NCBI RefSeq assembly: GCF_003286085.1
Contig: NW_020825447.1
Span: 186,001 to 250,000 of the forward strand
Reading direction: 5' to 3'
DNA: 64,000 nucleotides
Origin: Drosophila persimilis
Taxonomy: Eukaryota; Arthropoda; Insecta; Diptera; Drosophilidae
Below, in pieces: positions 41,841 to 52,769 of this stretch. The notes beneath the pieces were generated by a model. It saw only the letters and a program-made list of their open reading frames with translations. It had not been told where the DNA came from and searched no databases. A program made the position numbers and the translations under genes. Numbering within the stretch: the first letter of the stretch is position 1; each line of letters begins with the position of its first letter.

Positions 41841-42948
41841 AAAACGAGGGGGAACGTTGTGAGTTGCTGCGGACACCGCAACTCTACAGTTATACCCGAT
41901 ACTAAGTCAGTATGGCTCTCCTCCGGCAGCGCCGCTAATATTAAACGACACGACAAAGAGTGCGTGCGAGAGAGACAGAAAATCAGTCTGTGCGTGACGT
42001 CGGGCGCTGCGTAGCCACTGCAAATTGATTTGTTCCTGTTGGCTATAAAAATTATCTGATCTGATCTAGACTCAGCAATCTGATAGATATGGTCATTCTC
42101 TATGATTCTGCGTTTTTAGTTTTCTCGAATCTGCAATATTGTGGATGCAACAGATTCTCGTCCTTTGTGGGGGCGGAAGGGGGTGGGGCGAAATTCTGAG
42201 ATATACGTTTTATAGTGAGATCTAACAGAAGTGCGGATACCAAATTTGGTTACTCTAGCCTTAATAGTCTCTGAGATTTGTGGTTGCCTCAGATTTTCGT
42301 CCTTTGCGGGGGCGGAAGGGGGTGTGGCGAAATTTGGACAGGAAACGGTCAAGGTCCGATATCACAGGAGTGTGGATACCAAATTTGGTTGCTCTGGCTT
42401 TTATAGGTTCTGAGATCCTTGAACTCATATTTTGCAAATTGCAAAACCGACCATGAAACCTGTGTGTTAGAGTGAGACAGAGCGAGAAAGAGTGATATTG
42501 TTTTCGTGATTCTGGCTGTAATAATTATACGATCTGGTTCAGATTTTGCACTCTAGAAGATATAGTCATCTTCTACGATTCTGCGTTTTTAGTTTTCTCG
42601 TATCGTCGAAATTGTGGATGCCACAGATTTTCGCCCTTTGTGGGGGCGGAAGTGGGCGGGGCAAAGTTTTGAAATATTTTTGGAGCAGTGACATATCACA
42701 GAAGTCTGGATCCAAAACATCGTTGCTCTAGCTCTTATAGTCTTTGAGCATTAGGCGCTGAAGGGGACGGACAGACGGACAGACGGACGGACGGACAGAC
42801 AGACAGGGCTCAATCGACTCGGCTATTGATGCTGATCAAGAATATATATACTTTATAGGGTCGGAAACGATTCCTTCTGGACGTTACACACATCCACTTT
42901 TACCACAAATCTAATATACCCCAATACTCATTTTGAGTATCGGGTATA
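41841..42948 (-). mobile_element. DINE-1 element, long form, inverted
   Basis: This is a complete copy in reverse: AAAACGAGGGGG at 41841 to CGGGTATA at 42948. It interrupts the Ulysses-like LTR fragment: LTR sequence stops at 41840 and resumes with AAATCGCGTACGAGTAGGGA at 42950. With 40602-41705 it forms an inverted repeat of two 1.1-kb arms around 135 bases. Confidence 0.93.
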
Positions 42949-43069
42949 ATAAATCGCGTACGAGTAGGGAAAGGATACTAGGAAACGGGATACAAGGGTT
43001 CAAAGGGACAGATCGCCCTGCGGTATCGCCCATTGGCGAGAACGCCCACCCTACCATGATCCTTCAGGA
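42949..43069 (-). mobile_element. Ulysses-like LTR fragment, right half
   Basis: AAATCGCGTACGAGTAGGGA and onward matches 16708-16866, with about 40 bases missing around 43013. The match ends at CCATGATCCTTCAGGA (43069), where the minisatellite-bearing repeat begins. Confidence 0.8.
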
Positions 43070-44094
43070 AGACCAAGCGCCGGCGCCACAAACACCAAAA
43101 CAACATCACTAGAAACACCAAGACAAGCCATGAAGATTAGAAAATAAGTATTAGTAGGATAAGTAGAACATAAGCGACAAATACATAAAGACCTGCCACA
43201 GAATAAAGAAATATAAATAAACAAACAATACAAACAAACAACCACAGCTGATCCCCACCAATGGGCCCGTAGCATAGCCAGCCACGGGCACACCCACAGC
43301 TGACCGTCCCAAGTGTGACCATAACCCACGCTCCAACGGGCACACTATCAGCCGGTCCGTACAAACGCGTTAGGGCCCCCTCAGCACAACGCGCTAGGGA
43401 CAGACCGTAAGATCAGCCGCGTTTCGGAAATAAAAGGGGCTCCGCCAGAGCGATCAGCATCAGTTCGGCTCCGGCCAGTGGAGAGGTAAGCATCAGTAGC
43501 AGCCACCAGCAGCCCCAGCGATCCTCCCATCCTCCTCGGAGCGCATTAACCCTCCGCAACATTTACTTCTCCTCGGAGCGCATTAACCCTCCGCAACATT
43601 TCTTCTCCTCGGAGCGCATTAACCCTCCGCAACATTTAATTCGCCTCGGAGCGCATTCGCCCTCCGCAACATTACCCCCCCTCGGAGCGCATTAACCCTC
43701 CGCAACCTTTAATTCTTCTCGGAGCGCATTAACCCTCCTCCACAGAATCACTCCTCGGAGCGCAGTAACCCTCCGCAACACCCTTCCCCGCGGAGCACAG
43801 ACGACCTCCATCGATCCGGCCAGACGACTCCCCGGCCCCGCACGCAACCATCCGCCACGTGCGGCCCAACCGAAGGACGACCCCGAAGGACGAGCCCGCC
43901 GCAAAAACACCTGCGCAACTACCAAACTTTGTACCATTAAGCACAATAAAACTAACTCTATCTCTTTTATTACCGATCCAAGCCTGCCTTATTCTTGAAC
44001 CACGAGACTCTCTTTCAGCTACCACACCCAGAGATCAAACAAATTTCTGTGGAACCCGGCGCGACGAGCATACCCCGGCCGAAGCGCCGTCACA
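43070..44094. mobile_element. Repeat element with internal minisatellite, copy 1
   Basis: This is a dispersed repeat of unknown class. From GCGATCAGCATCAGTTCGGC (43459) to GCCGTCACAC (44094) it matches 56617-57426. It carries AAATAAAAGGGGCTCCGCC (43429), which looks like a promoter region, a tandem array (43533-43780) and a unique tail containing CTCTTTTATTACCGATCCAA. Both copies stop at the same CGTCACAC but have different neighbours, so this is a true element end. Open frames in it are translations of the repeats and carry no domain. An LTR or a short non-coding element are both possible. Confidence 0.55.
43533..43780 (+). repeat. Minisatellite array, about 34-bp unit, copy 1
   Basis: Roughly seven units of the form CTCGGAGCGCATTAACCCTC CGCAACATT plus a variable linker (TACTTCTC, TCTTCTC, TAATTCGC, ACCCCCC). 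Core units are nearly identical; linkers vary. The last units degrade toward CCTCCTCCACAGAATCACTC. Confidence 0.9.
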
Positions 44095-44744
44095 CTACAT
44101 TGTAATTCCGGTAATTGCAAAGGAATCGACCCTTGATCTAATCGATCCTCTAAGCGGCGAATGCCTTTTACTCGACTTTTGAGCTTAATCTTTAAGTCTT
44201 CAAGAGTGGATTTACTTTTTTCTGCCATAGTATTTGTGTATGAAGATTTTACGCAACAAACCACTATTATTTCTATTTATTTATTTATTATTATTTTTTT
44301 AATGTTTGAACGAGAACGATAATCGAAAACGAATTTGAATTGAATGTCGAGGCACGAGGTATCAAGGGAAAGAGTAGTTGCAAGTGACGGCCGAAAACAA
44401 TATACCCGTTAGATACAGGGTAGCGCGTCACTTGGCAAGTAACAGCCGAAAACAATATACCCGTTAGATACAGGGTATCGCGTCACTTGGCGCACCGTTA
44501 AGCTCAAGAGCGGTAACGAAAATTCTCCCAACAAATACAACGCAAGCAGCAGTGGAGAAGCGTAAGCGAAAACGAAATAATGCACCGGTGCTGCTGCTTG
44601 TATGAATGTGTGGATATTTTCTACACGCCGTGGCTTGGGTGAACGAACGAACAAACTTTGTTCTAACGACGAGAAAGGTAGAACAAAATAAAATGGGGGG
44701 GGGGGGAGGGCGACAGTGATTGCAGTAAACGAAAGATGTATGTA
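44095..44744 (-). mobile_element. Pao-like element B: gag start, leader and LTR part
   Basis: 44095-44360 matches 39845-40130 of element A: the gag N-terminus on the minus strand (MAEKSKSTLEDLKIKLKSRV), the start region and the leader. 44350-44490 contains a tandem duplication of CCGAAAACAATATACCCGTT with its flanks. The remainder to 44744 (including a run of 13 G near 44694) is leader or LTR not preserved in copy A. The 17.6-like element inserted at 44744. The rest of copy B continues at 54153. Confidence 0.7.
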
Positions 44745-45276
44745 AGTTAACGTACCCAATTCTATTGAGCTCTTATACGAGTTGTAAACAATCTTTGGCT
44801 TTCCAAAACGAAAACAATTTCAATCTTGGGCCTCCGCCTAATTGATTTCTAAGATGTACAATCTCAATGGCTCCCGCCACAATCCCAATCTTTGACACTC
44901 GCCTAAATGGAAAACCAATGTTTGCCCACACCCGGCTTCTCATAATCAATCTCACACCCGGCTTTCTGCAGATCCTGCACTTTAGGCATTTTTACAGTTC
45001 TCTCTTTGGATGACGAAATCCAATACTCGGGATGGCGAAATCAATTGAAATGTTTATAGAAAAACTATTCCCGAAAGGGATCGATGATGCAAAGATCAGA
45101 AAGTTCAAGTCAGTCTTGATCCAGAAGCGACACCGCAAAGTCGAGCTAAAAATTAAGATCGCGCAATCCCTTTGTCCGGAATCCTTTGTGACCCTCTACT
45201 TAAATCTATATCTGTGAACTTAGAAGTAAAATAAAAACTTTTTAAAAACGCAATCCGCTACCGCAGTTATTTAATT
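44745..45276 (+). repeat. 5' LTR of the 17.6/297-like element (532 bp)
   Basis: AGTTAACGTACCCAATTC at 44745 to TTATTTAATT at 45276. It differs from the 3' LTR at about ten positions that I can count (for example CTCTTATACGAG versus CTCTTTTACGAG). It contains a 61-codon open frame at 45032-45217 that also stays open in the 3' LTR. Confidence 0.93.
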
Positions 45277-45292
45277 GGCGCCCAACGTGGGG
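45276..45292 (+). promoter_or_regulatory. Primer-binding site of the 17.6/297-like element
   Basis: TGGCGCCCAACGTGGGG begins at the LTR edge, sharing its last T. It is identical to the site at 16475-16459 of the Ulysses-like element on the other strand. Confidence 0.8.
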
Positions 45293-45856
45293 CGACGTTG
45301 TATAAAAAGCACCGAATAATAAAAGTGTTGCGTCGTGCCGAAACCCGAAGGACAATTAATAAATGGAATAAATCCTTCAAATATAAAAACGCGTAGTGAC
45401 TGTGAGATATTAGATAAGAAAAAGTGAGATAAAAAGGAAACAAACCGGAGCTTAGGGTGTGCAAAAATAAATACAAGAAAAGCTAATCAAGACAATTCAA
45501 AAGTACAAAAAAAACCAAAATCTTTAAACAAAACCAACCAAAACAAAACACAAAGAAAGTGAAACTATCAGCTAAACCAAAGAAGGAAGACCCCCAGAAG
45601 ACCCAGTTAAACAACAAAGAAATTTAAGAAGGAAGACCCGTTCGAAGACCTGTCAGCCAAATCAAGAAGGAAGACCCGTTCGAAGATCTGTCAGCCAAAC
45701 CAAGAAGGAAGGCCCTAAGAAGGACGACCCCTACCGGATAGTTCGTGAGCAAAAGTTGTAGTACTAAATATATAATAAATATAAATATAAGTTCAATTAG
45801 GTTTAAGCCCAGCGGTGGTCAAGAATATAAAAACAAACATATAAGAAAAATTTAAG
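45293..45856 (+). other. Leader of the 17.6/297-like element
   Basis: Non-coding, A-rich. At 45585-45730 there are three diverged copies of a unit AAGAAGGAAGACCCGTTCGAAGAC(C/T)TGTCAGCC, a short tandem duplication. No start codon or gene is seen before gag. Confidence 0.6.
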
Positions 45857-48241
45857 GTGGATCAACTAAATTTAGAGTTTGAAAAATTAAGAATGATTAA
45901 CTCACAAACAAGGACCGATCTCACTGCAGATCTGGTCAAACAATTGATAGCACTTCAAATTTCACAAGTACAGGAGCAAATAGTAAATTTGAAACAACAA
46001 ATAGAAACTAAATCCGATCAGGTATCAGATTATCAGGCAGAAACAATAGATGAGACAATCAAAGATGACACCACATTAAAAGTAATAGAATCCCTACCAA
46101 TTTTCAATGGTGGATTAAACCAATACGGAGGATGGAGGGAAGCTGCAGAAACTGCAGTGAAATTATATAAGAAAGGAAGTAAGCAATATTATATTGCCTT
46201 AACAATTTTGAGAAACAAAATAACAGGACCAGCACATGACGCACTGACCAACCACGGGACAGTTTTAAATGTTGATGCCATACTTTCACGACTTGACTTT
46301 GTTTACAGTGACAAGAGACCAATTTACATAATAGAACAGGAGTTAAGCGTTCTCCGACAAGGGAACCTTTCAATAATAGATTTCTATAACGAGGTTAACA
46401 AGAAAATTACCTTGTTAATAAATAAGACAATAATGACGCACGGAAAGGACAGTGAAATCACAAAAGAATTAAATAAAACGAGGGGGAACGTTGTGAGTTG
46501 CTGCGGACACCGCAACTCTACAGTTATACCCGATACTAAGTCAGTATGGCTTTCCTCCGGCAGACGCCGCTAATATTAAACGACACGACAAAGAGTGCGT
46601 GCGAGAGAGACAGAAAATCAGTCTGAGCGTGATGTCACGCGCTGCGTAGCCACTGCAAATTGATTTGTTCCTTTTGGCTACAAAAATTATCTGATCTGAT
46701 CCAGATTCAGCAATCTGATAGATATGGTCGTTATGTATGATTCCCCGTTTTTAGTTTTCTCGAATCTGCAATATTGTGGATGCAACAGATTTTCGTCCTT
46801 TGTGTGGGCGGAAGGGGGTGGGGCGAAATTTTGAGATACACGTTTTATAGTGAGATCTAAGAGAAGTGCGGATTCCAAATTTGGTTACTCTAGCGTTAAT
46901 AGTCTTTGAGATTTGTGAATATCCCCAGATTTGCATCCTTTGCGGGGGCGGAAGGGGGTGTGGCGAAATTTTGAAACAAACTCGTCTCGGTCTGATATAT
47001 TAGGAGTGTGGATACCAAATTTGGTTGCTCTAGCTTTTATAGTCTCTGAGATCTAGGCGCTAATGTTTTACTCTAAGCAAAGCCGCCTATGCTACCTGTG
47101 TGTTAGAGAGAGACAGGGCGAGAAAAAATGAAATTGTTTTCTTGATGCTGGCTATAATAGTAATACGATCCAATTCAGATTCTGCAGTCTAAAAGATATG
47201 GTCATTCTCTACGATTCTGCGTTTTTTGTTTTCTCGTATCTTTAAAAATGTGGATGCCACAGATTTTCGTCCTTTGTGGGGGCGGAAGTGGGCGGGGCAA
47301 AGTTTTGAAATATTTTTGTAGCAGTGACATATCACAGAAGTCTGGATCCAAAACATCGTTGCTCTAGCTCTTATAGTCTTTGAGCACTAGGCGCTGAAGG
47401 GGACGGACAGACGGACAGACGGACGGACGGACAGACGGACAGACGGACGGACGGACAGACAGACATGGCTCAATCGACTCGGCTATTGATGCTGATCAAG
47501 AATATATATACTTTATGGGGTCGGAAACGATTCCTTCTGGACGTTACACACATCCACTTTTACCACAAATCTAATATACCCCAATACTCATTTTGAGTAT
47601 CGGGTATAAAAATTAGAGACAATGCCTTACGCATTTTTGTCACTGGCCTAAACGGCGGCATTGCAGAAATCCTATTTTCATTGAATCCCCCAGATTTACC
47701 GAATGCCTTGGCAAAGGTACAGGAATTGCAATCAAATAACATTCGAGCCCAATTTGCCTACCAATTCAGTGGCCCCAGAAATTCAGGGAATAATAATTAC
47801 AATACATTAAGATTCAACCAACGACAACCAAGGACTAATAGTTCACCATTCGACCAAAAAAGGGATTTTCAGAGGAATAACATGTCATGGGGACAACCCT
47901 ATTTCTTGGGTAGTAGACAACAAAATCAGGCCCCAGAACCAATGGAGGTAGACGAATCGATACAAATCCAGAACCGACAGAACAGCAATCAATTCAGGGG
48001 AAATAATAATAATAATAATAATAGTAATTATCGGGAGAACACTAATGGTTATTATAGGAGAAATAATAACAATTATAACCAGGCTCAGCATTTTAGGGCA
48101 AACGTAGTACCGAATAATCAGTCTAACGCAAATCAAGCGCAGAAACGAAAACCAAATGAAACGTCGGAACAACCGGCTAATAAAGCAATGCGAATAAATA
48201 ACATTGAGGAGGATCATTTTTTAGATCAGCCCCCGAAGTAG
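45857..48241 (+). pseudogene. 17.6/297-like gag, interrupted by DINE-1
   Basis: The first half (45857-46474) encodes the capsid-like region: SLPIFNGGLNQYGGWREAAE, KITGPAHDAL, then QELSVLRQGNLSIIDFYNEV. The frame starts without an ATG (GTG at 45857); the first Met codon in frame is at about 45893, so the original start is lost. The second half (47609-48241) ends in an Asn-rich, Gln-rich nucleocapsid-like tail (FRGNNNNNNNSNYRENTNGY) with no zinc knuckle. With the DINE-1 at 46475-47608 set aside, the two halves are in one uninterrupted frame. Confidence 0.88.
46475..47608 (-). mobile_element. DINE-1 element, long form (1134 bp), in gag
   Basis: Complete and inverted: AAAACGAGGGGG at 46475 to CGGGTATA at 47608, hairpin at 46493-46516, microsatellite at about 47400-47465. 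Its sequence has a subfamily block (GGCGCTAATGTTTTACTCTA, AGCAAAGCCGCCTATGCTAC) shared only with the copy at 55494-56611. Its removal restores the gag frame exactly. Confidence 0.95.
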
Positions 48242-51200
48242 GTCTGCCCTACTTAAAAAGAGTAGATAAAAAAATAAACAGAGAATTAAAAGTTTTGATA
48301 GATACGGGAGCAACTTCCTGTTATATAAAAAAGGGAATTTACGAAAATAAAAAAGAATTATCAATTTATAAGAAAGTTGCTACAGTGAATGGGTTTTCAA
48401 TAATTAAATATTTCCATAATATAACTATTTTCAACACAAAACAAGTGTTTTACGAAATAGATGGAATGGAGGCAGATTTACTAATAGGATTTAACCTATT
48501 AAAGTAAATCGGAGCTGTTATTGATACAGGAAAGGGGACTTTAAGTTATAAAGACAATGAGGAGAAACTAATATATGACGAGGTCCTTTCTTTAAACAAA
48601 TTAACCTTTATAGAAGGAAAAACCATCCTTCCGTTGAAGGAATATATAATAAAAAAATATTTTGAAGAAGAAAAAGAAATGAAAAGTGATTCAGTAAAGG
48701 TAGAAGGAAGTTTATATAGCTTGGGATCAAAAAATCCTGAGCACGCCGACGAAGAATTATCCGTCAATAGTTTGGGACTCAAATATCCTGAACCCGCCGT
48801 CGTTGAATTATCCGACATCCAAAGTTTTAATAGTTTGGGATTAAAATATCCTGAGCACGCCGTCGTTGAATTATCCGACACTAAAAGTTCGAATAGTTTG
48901 GGATTAAAGAATCCTGAACACTCCGTCGTTGATTTATCCGACAATGAACAATTTAAAAGTTTGGGATGCAAAAATCCTGAACGCGGCGTCGTAGAAATAT
49001 CCGACATACAAAGTTATGCAAATTCTGAATTGAAAAAAATGAAATTGTAGAACACAATAACCTACAAAGAGGACAATTTAGAACATCTCAGAGAGAAAAT
49101 GGTATCTATCATCGAAGAAGACCATGCCAATATAGATTTACAGTTACCGTTCAGAACGGATATAAAAGGAGAGATTAACACTGAACATGATAGACCGGTA
49201 TATGGCAAGCAGTATCCATACGCTTATTCGGTTAACGATTTCGTTAATAACGAAATAAGTAAAATGTTAGAAGAAGGTATAATCAGACCTAGTAAAAGCC
49301 CATATAATTCACCGGTAATAGTAGTACCAAAGAAGGGAGTAAATGAGGACGGAACTCCTAAACATAGATTAGTAATAGACTTTAAGAAACTTAATGAAAA
49401 CACCATACCGGATAGATACCCTATGCAAGATCCTTCAGTAATCCTTGCCAATTTAGGTAAGGCAAAGTATTTCTCTGCCATTGATTTAGAGTCAGGTTTC
49501 TATCAGATTTTAATGAGGGAATCAGATATTGAAAAAACTTTTTTTTCCATAAATAACGGCAAATATGAATTTCTAAGAATGCCTATGGGATTGACGAACG
49601 CTCCCAGAATTTTCCAAAGGGCAATGGACGATATACTTAGAGAACAAGTTGGGAAATCTTGTCACGTCTATATGGACGATATAATAATATTTTCAAAAAC
49701 TATAGAACAAAATTATAAAGATCTAATTCATATAATACAGATATTGCAAAACGCTAACATGAAAATTTCCCTAGAAAAGTCTAAATTCTTTCAATTGGAA
49801 ACCAAATTTCTGGGATACACTGTTTCCCAAAATATCAAAAATATCAAATACAAAACTATCCAATTCCTAAAAATATCAGAGAGCTACGTAGCTTCTTAGG
49901 ACTAACAGGGTATTACAGAAAATTTGTCCGAAATAATGCCACAATTGCCAAACCATTAACAAAATATCTGAGTGGAGTAAATGGGAAAGTTTCACGGAGG
50001 GCATCCAAGAAAACATTAATACAGCTAGATGAACCAGCAATTGGAGCATTTAATAATTTAAAGGACAGTTTAATAGCACATATTGAATTAGTACAACCAG
50101 ATTACAATAAAAAATTCACATTAACCAAAGATGCATCGGACATAGCAATAGGTGCAGTTTTGTCGCAAGATGGGAATCCCATAACATTTATTTCTAAAAC
50201 TTTAAGTAAAACCGAGCAATTATATGCTACTAATAAAAAAGAATTATTAGCTATTGTATGGGCATTAAAAAATTTGCGAAATTATTTATACGGAGTGAGT
50301 GGAATTGAAATACATACAGTTCACCAACCTTTGTCCTTTGCAATGTCGCAAAAAAATCCAAATGTTGAAATGAAACGTTGGTATTACTTCATAGAAAGTT
50401 TCACACCAAAAATCATTTATAAGCCAGGCTCAACTAACGTAGTAGCGGACGCTTTATCTCGGATTAAAATAAATCATATGGCAGATAGTGATGTCGACCA
50501 GACAGAATCAGAATCAGACATAAATACTCGGCATTCAGCAGAGAGTAGTTTTGAAAACGTCATTCAGCGCAAGGTAGATTCACAGTTCATGAGTTAGTAA
50601 GAGTTTATGAAAATACCCGACATATTATTGAATTTGATACGGTTGACAATCTGCTAATCATTTTAAAAGAATTCATTCAGCCTCACTTAACCACAGGAAT
50701 ACACTGCACTTTAGAAGATTTATACCTTATCCAAAATTAAAAGTAAATTAAACATTGAAAATAAGGTAATGGAAATTTTGCAACACTTTCCGTTAGCAAC
50801 ATCATTAATGATTGACAACGAACCAAGCTTTACTTCAGCACAATTTAGATCATTCATACAAAGAAGTAACTTAACTATTTATTATGCTGATCCAAGACAC
50901 AGCACCTCAAATGGTCAGGTAGAAAGGGTACATTCCACACTAACAGAAATAGCGCGGTGCATCAAGGATGAACTAAATCTAACAGATTATTCAGAAATAA
51001 TAATAAGGGCGGCACTGAAATATAACCTGACGATACATTCAATGGCCAAACAAATGCCATATGACATATTATATAACAAAATAGAACACAAACATAATCC
51101 AATATTACTTAAGGAGGCTCAGACCAAAATGCTTAAGCTACATAACAAAGATAGAAGAGAAAAAGATTATAAAATAGGAGAAGTAGTTTATGAAAAGAAA

Positions 51201-51323
51201 TTCGGGGAAAGAAATAAACTTCAATCCCGATACAAAAAGCAGGTAGTTAAGGAAAATCGACCGAATAAAATTATAATCAACAATAGAAACAGAATTATAC
51301 ATAAAGATAACATCAAATATTAA
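48242..51323 (+). pseudogene. 17.6/297-like pol (PR-RT-RH-IN), broken
   Basis: The protease core has DTGATS at about 48301 and LLIGFNLLK before its stop near 48505. A repeat-bearing linker follows. The RT has KHRLVIDFKKLN, IDLESGFYQI, FLRMPMGLTNAP and YMDD at 49669-49680. A frame change near 49850-49900 leads into the connection region, then RNase H (DASDIAIGAVL, YATNKKELLAIVWAL, ADALSRI) to 50597. The integrase N-terminal zinc domain and first catalytic aspartate are missing. The rest (MIDNEPSFTSAQF, STSNGQVERVHSTL) is open from 50769 to 51323. Confidence 0.92.
48718..49020 (+). repeat. Five in-frame 63-base repeats in the pol linker
   Basis: Units start at 48718, 48769, 48832, 48895 and 48958; the first is 51 bases, the others 63. 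Each encodes about 21 residues of the pattern SLGLKYPEHAVVELSDxxSx. The frame stays open through all five. The array lies between protease and RT. I know of no equivalent in the reference 17.6 or 297 proteins, but I cannot check. Confidence 0.9.
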
Positions 51324-51339
51324 ATATTTTTTTCAGAAA

Positions 51340-52631
51340 ATGTATACGAATATACTTATACTGACTTTTGTTATATTGACGACTTCGGAAGTAATTGACT
51401 ATACGCATAGTGACTATCTATTGCTCAAAGACGACAGAGACGTTTAAACTTATGAAACATACGCTGAACTTTTCCATATTACTAATTTGAGTTTTTATAG
51501 AGAGATAATTGATAAAGAATCTAAATATGTCAACAAATCAATTAATTCAGACGATGAGTGGGAAATATCAATGGACTTAAGTCTATTAAAATTAATGATT
51601 TCAGAATTAGTTCCAAAACGGAATGAAAGGGGAATTAATGAATTAGGTACCGTTTGGAAATGGATAGCAGGCAGCCCTGATCATGACGACTTTTTGAAAA
51701 TACAAAATAAAGTAAATGAATTAACTGAAAATAATAATAAACAATTTGTAATAAATTCCAAATTTTTCAAAGAAATTGAATTGTTATCAAATTCGTTAAA
51801 AAATGTAATCTTCAATGAAGAAACGATACTGAGAAAGCATCGTTTAAAATTAATAACTTTTGACCTACTAAATTTAGTTGATACCATAACCCTCTTAAAA
51901 GTAAACATTTTCAATACAAAAATTTTAAATAAAAACGAAATAGAGGACATTTATAAGCATGAAAAACATCCTTTTGAACTGTCTGATCTGCTGGACATTG
52001 CAACGGTTAAAATAATTCGAAATGCAGATTTAATAATCATTTACATAAAATATCCTCAAATTAAAGATATTTGCAAGTTTTACCATGCAAGAGCCATCTC
52101 ACAAAATGATGGAATGTTAGTTATAAGTGAAAAAGTTTGTGAATGTAAGGAGAAATACTATTTAATGAATAATTTTAAAAGTGAAAATTTTAACAATTAC
52201 GCACAAATAAATTTAAAGAAGACCTGTTTCCCCAATTTACTTAATGGCTTTAAAGCCAAATGCACTAAAAAAAGGGAAAAAAACAAAGAAATAGACATCA
52301 TTCAGGATGGTGCCATATTAGTTTTAGGCAAAAATATCGTAGACAATACTACTTTGTTAGGATCGTATCTCCTTATATTCATTAACACAATTTTAATAAA
52401 TAATATAACCCACATAAATGATAAGGGTAAAATTCTAAGATATATATCGCATCATAGATATAGCGATTTTGAATTAGTTGATTATATACAATCGAATGAT
52501 TGTTATAATTATCTTTTGATAATGTTAATATTTTAAATCCCCTTATAACATTAGGTAATACGGCCTTACCATTAACATTATTTTTAATCATTTTGATATT
52601 GATAATGTTATTTTACTCGGCTATAAATTAA
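51340..52631 (+). pseudogene. 17.6/297-like env, broken
   Basis: A splice acceptor, TATTTTTTTCAG (51325-51336), lies just before the ATG at 51340, as expected for env expressed from a spliced RNA. The N-terminus has a signal-peptide-like hydrophobic stretch. An in-frame TAA occurs at 51445-51447. From 51487 the frame is open for 349 codons, with a basic cleavage-like site followed by a conserved GTVWKWIAGSPDHDD segment typical of this env family. A frame change near 52510 leads to the hydrophobic membrane anchor (LTLFLIILILIMLFY) and the stop at 52629-52631. The product would be a membrane glycoprotein; this copy is not functional. Confidence 0.82.
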
Positions 52632-52769
52632 CCAAACTTGTACTTATTAAATCAATAAGAATACCGTCAGAAGAAATAGTGGAAAGCAACATTCAAATAC
52701 TGTCAGAAGAAATTAGAGCTCAATCAGAACTTCAAAATGTATCGGGACGAAACATTTAAGAATGGGGGG

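Noticed and set aside
47885..48217. Hydrophobic frame on the minus strand opposite gag, looking like membrane segments
   Set aside because: It is the complement of an AAT-rich (poly-Asn) gag tail, which translates to Ile-rich sequence by composition alone.
48546..49007. Minus-strand frame opposite the 63-base repeats
   Set aside because: The sense frame is in register with pol and has the charged repeat pattern. The antisense frame is a by-product of repeat length.
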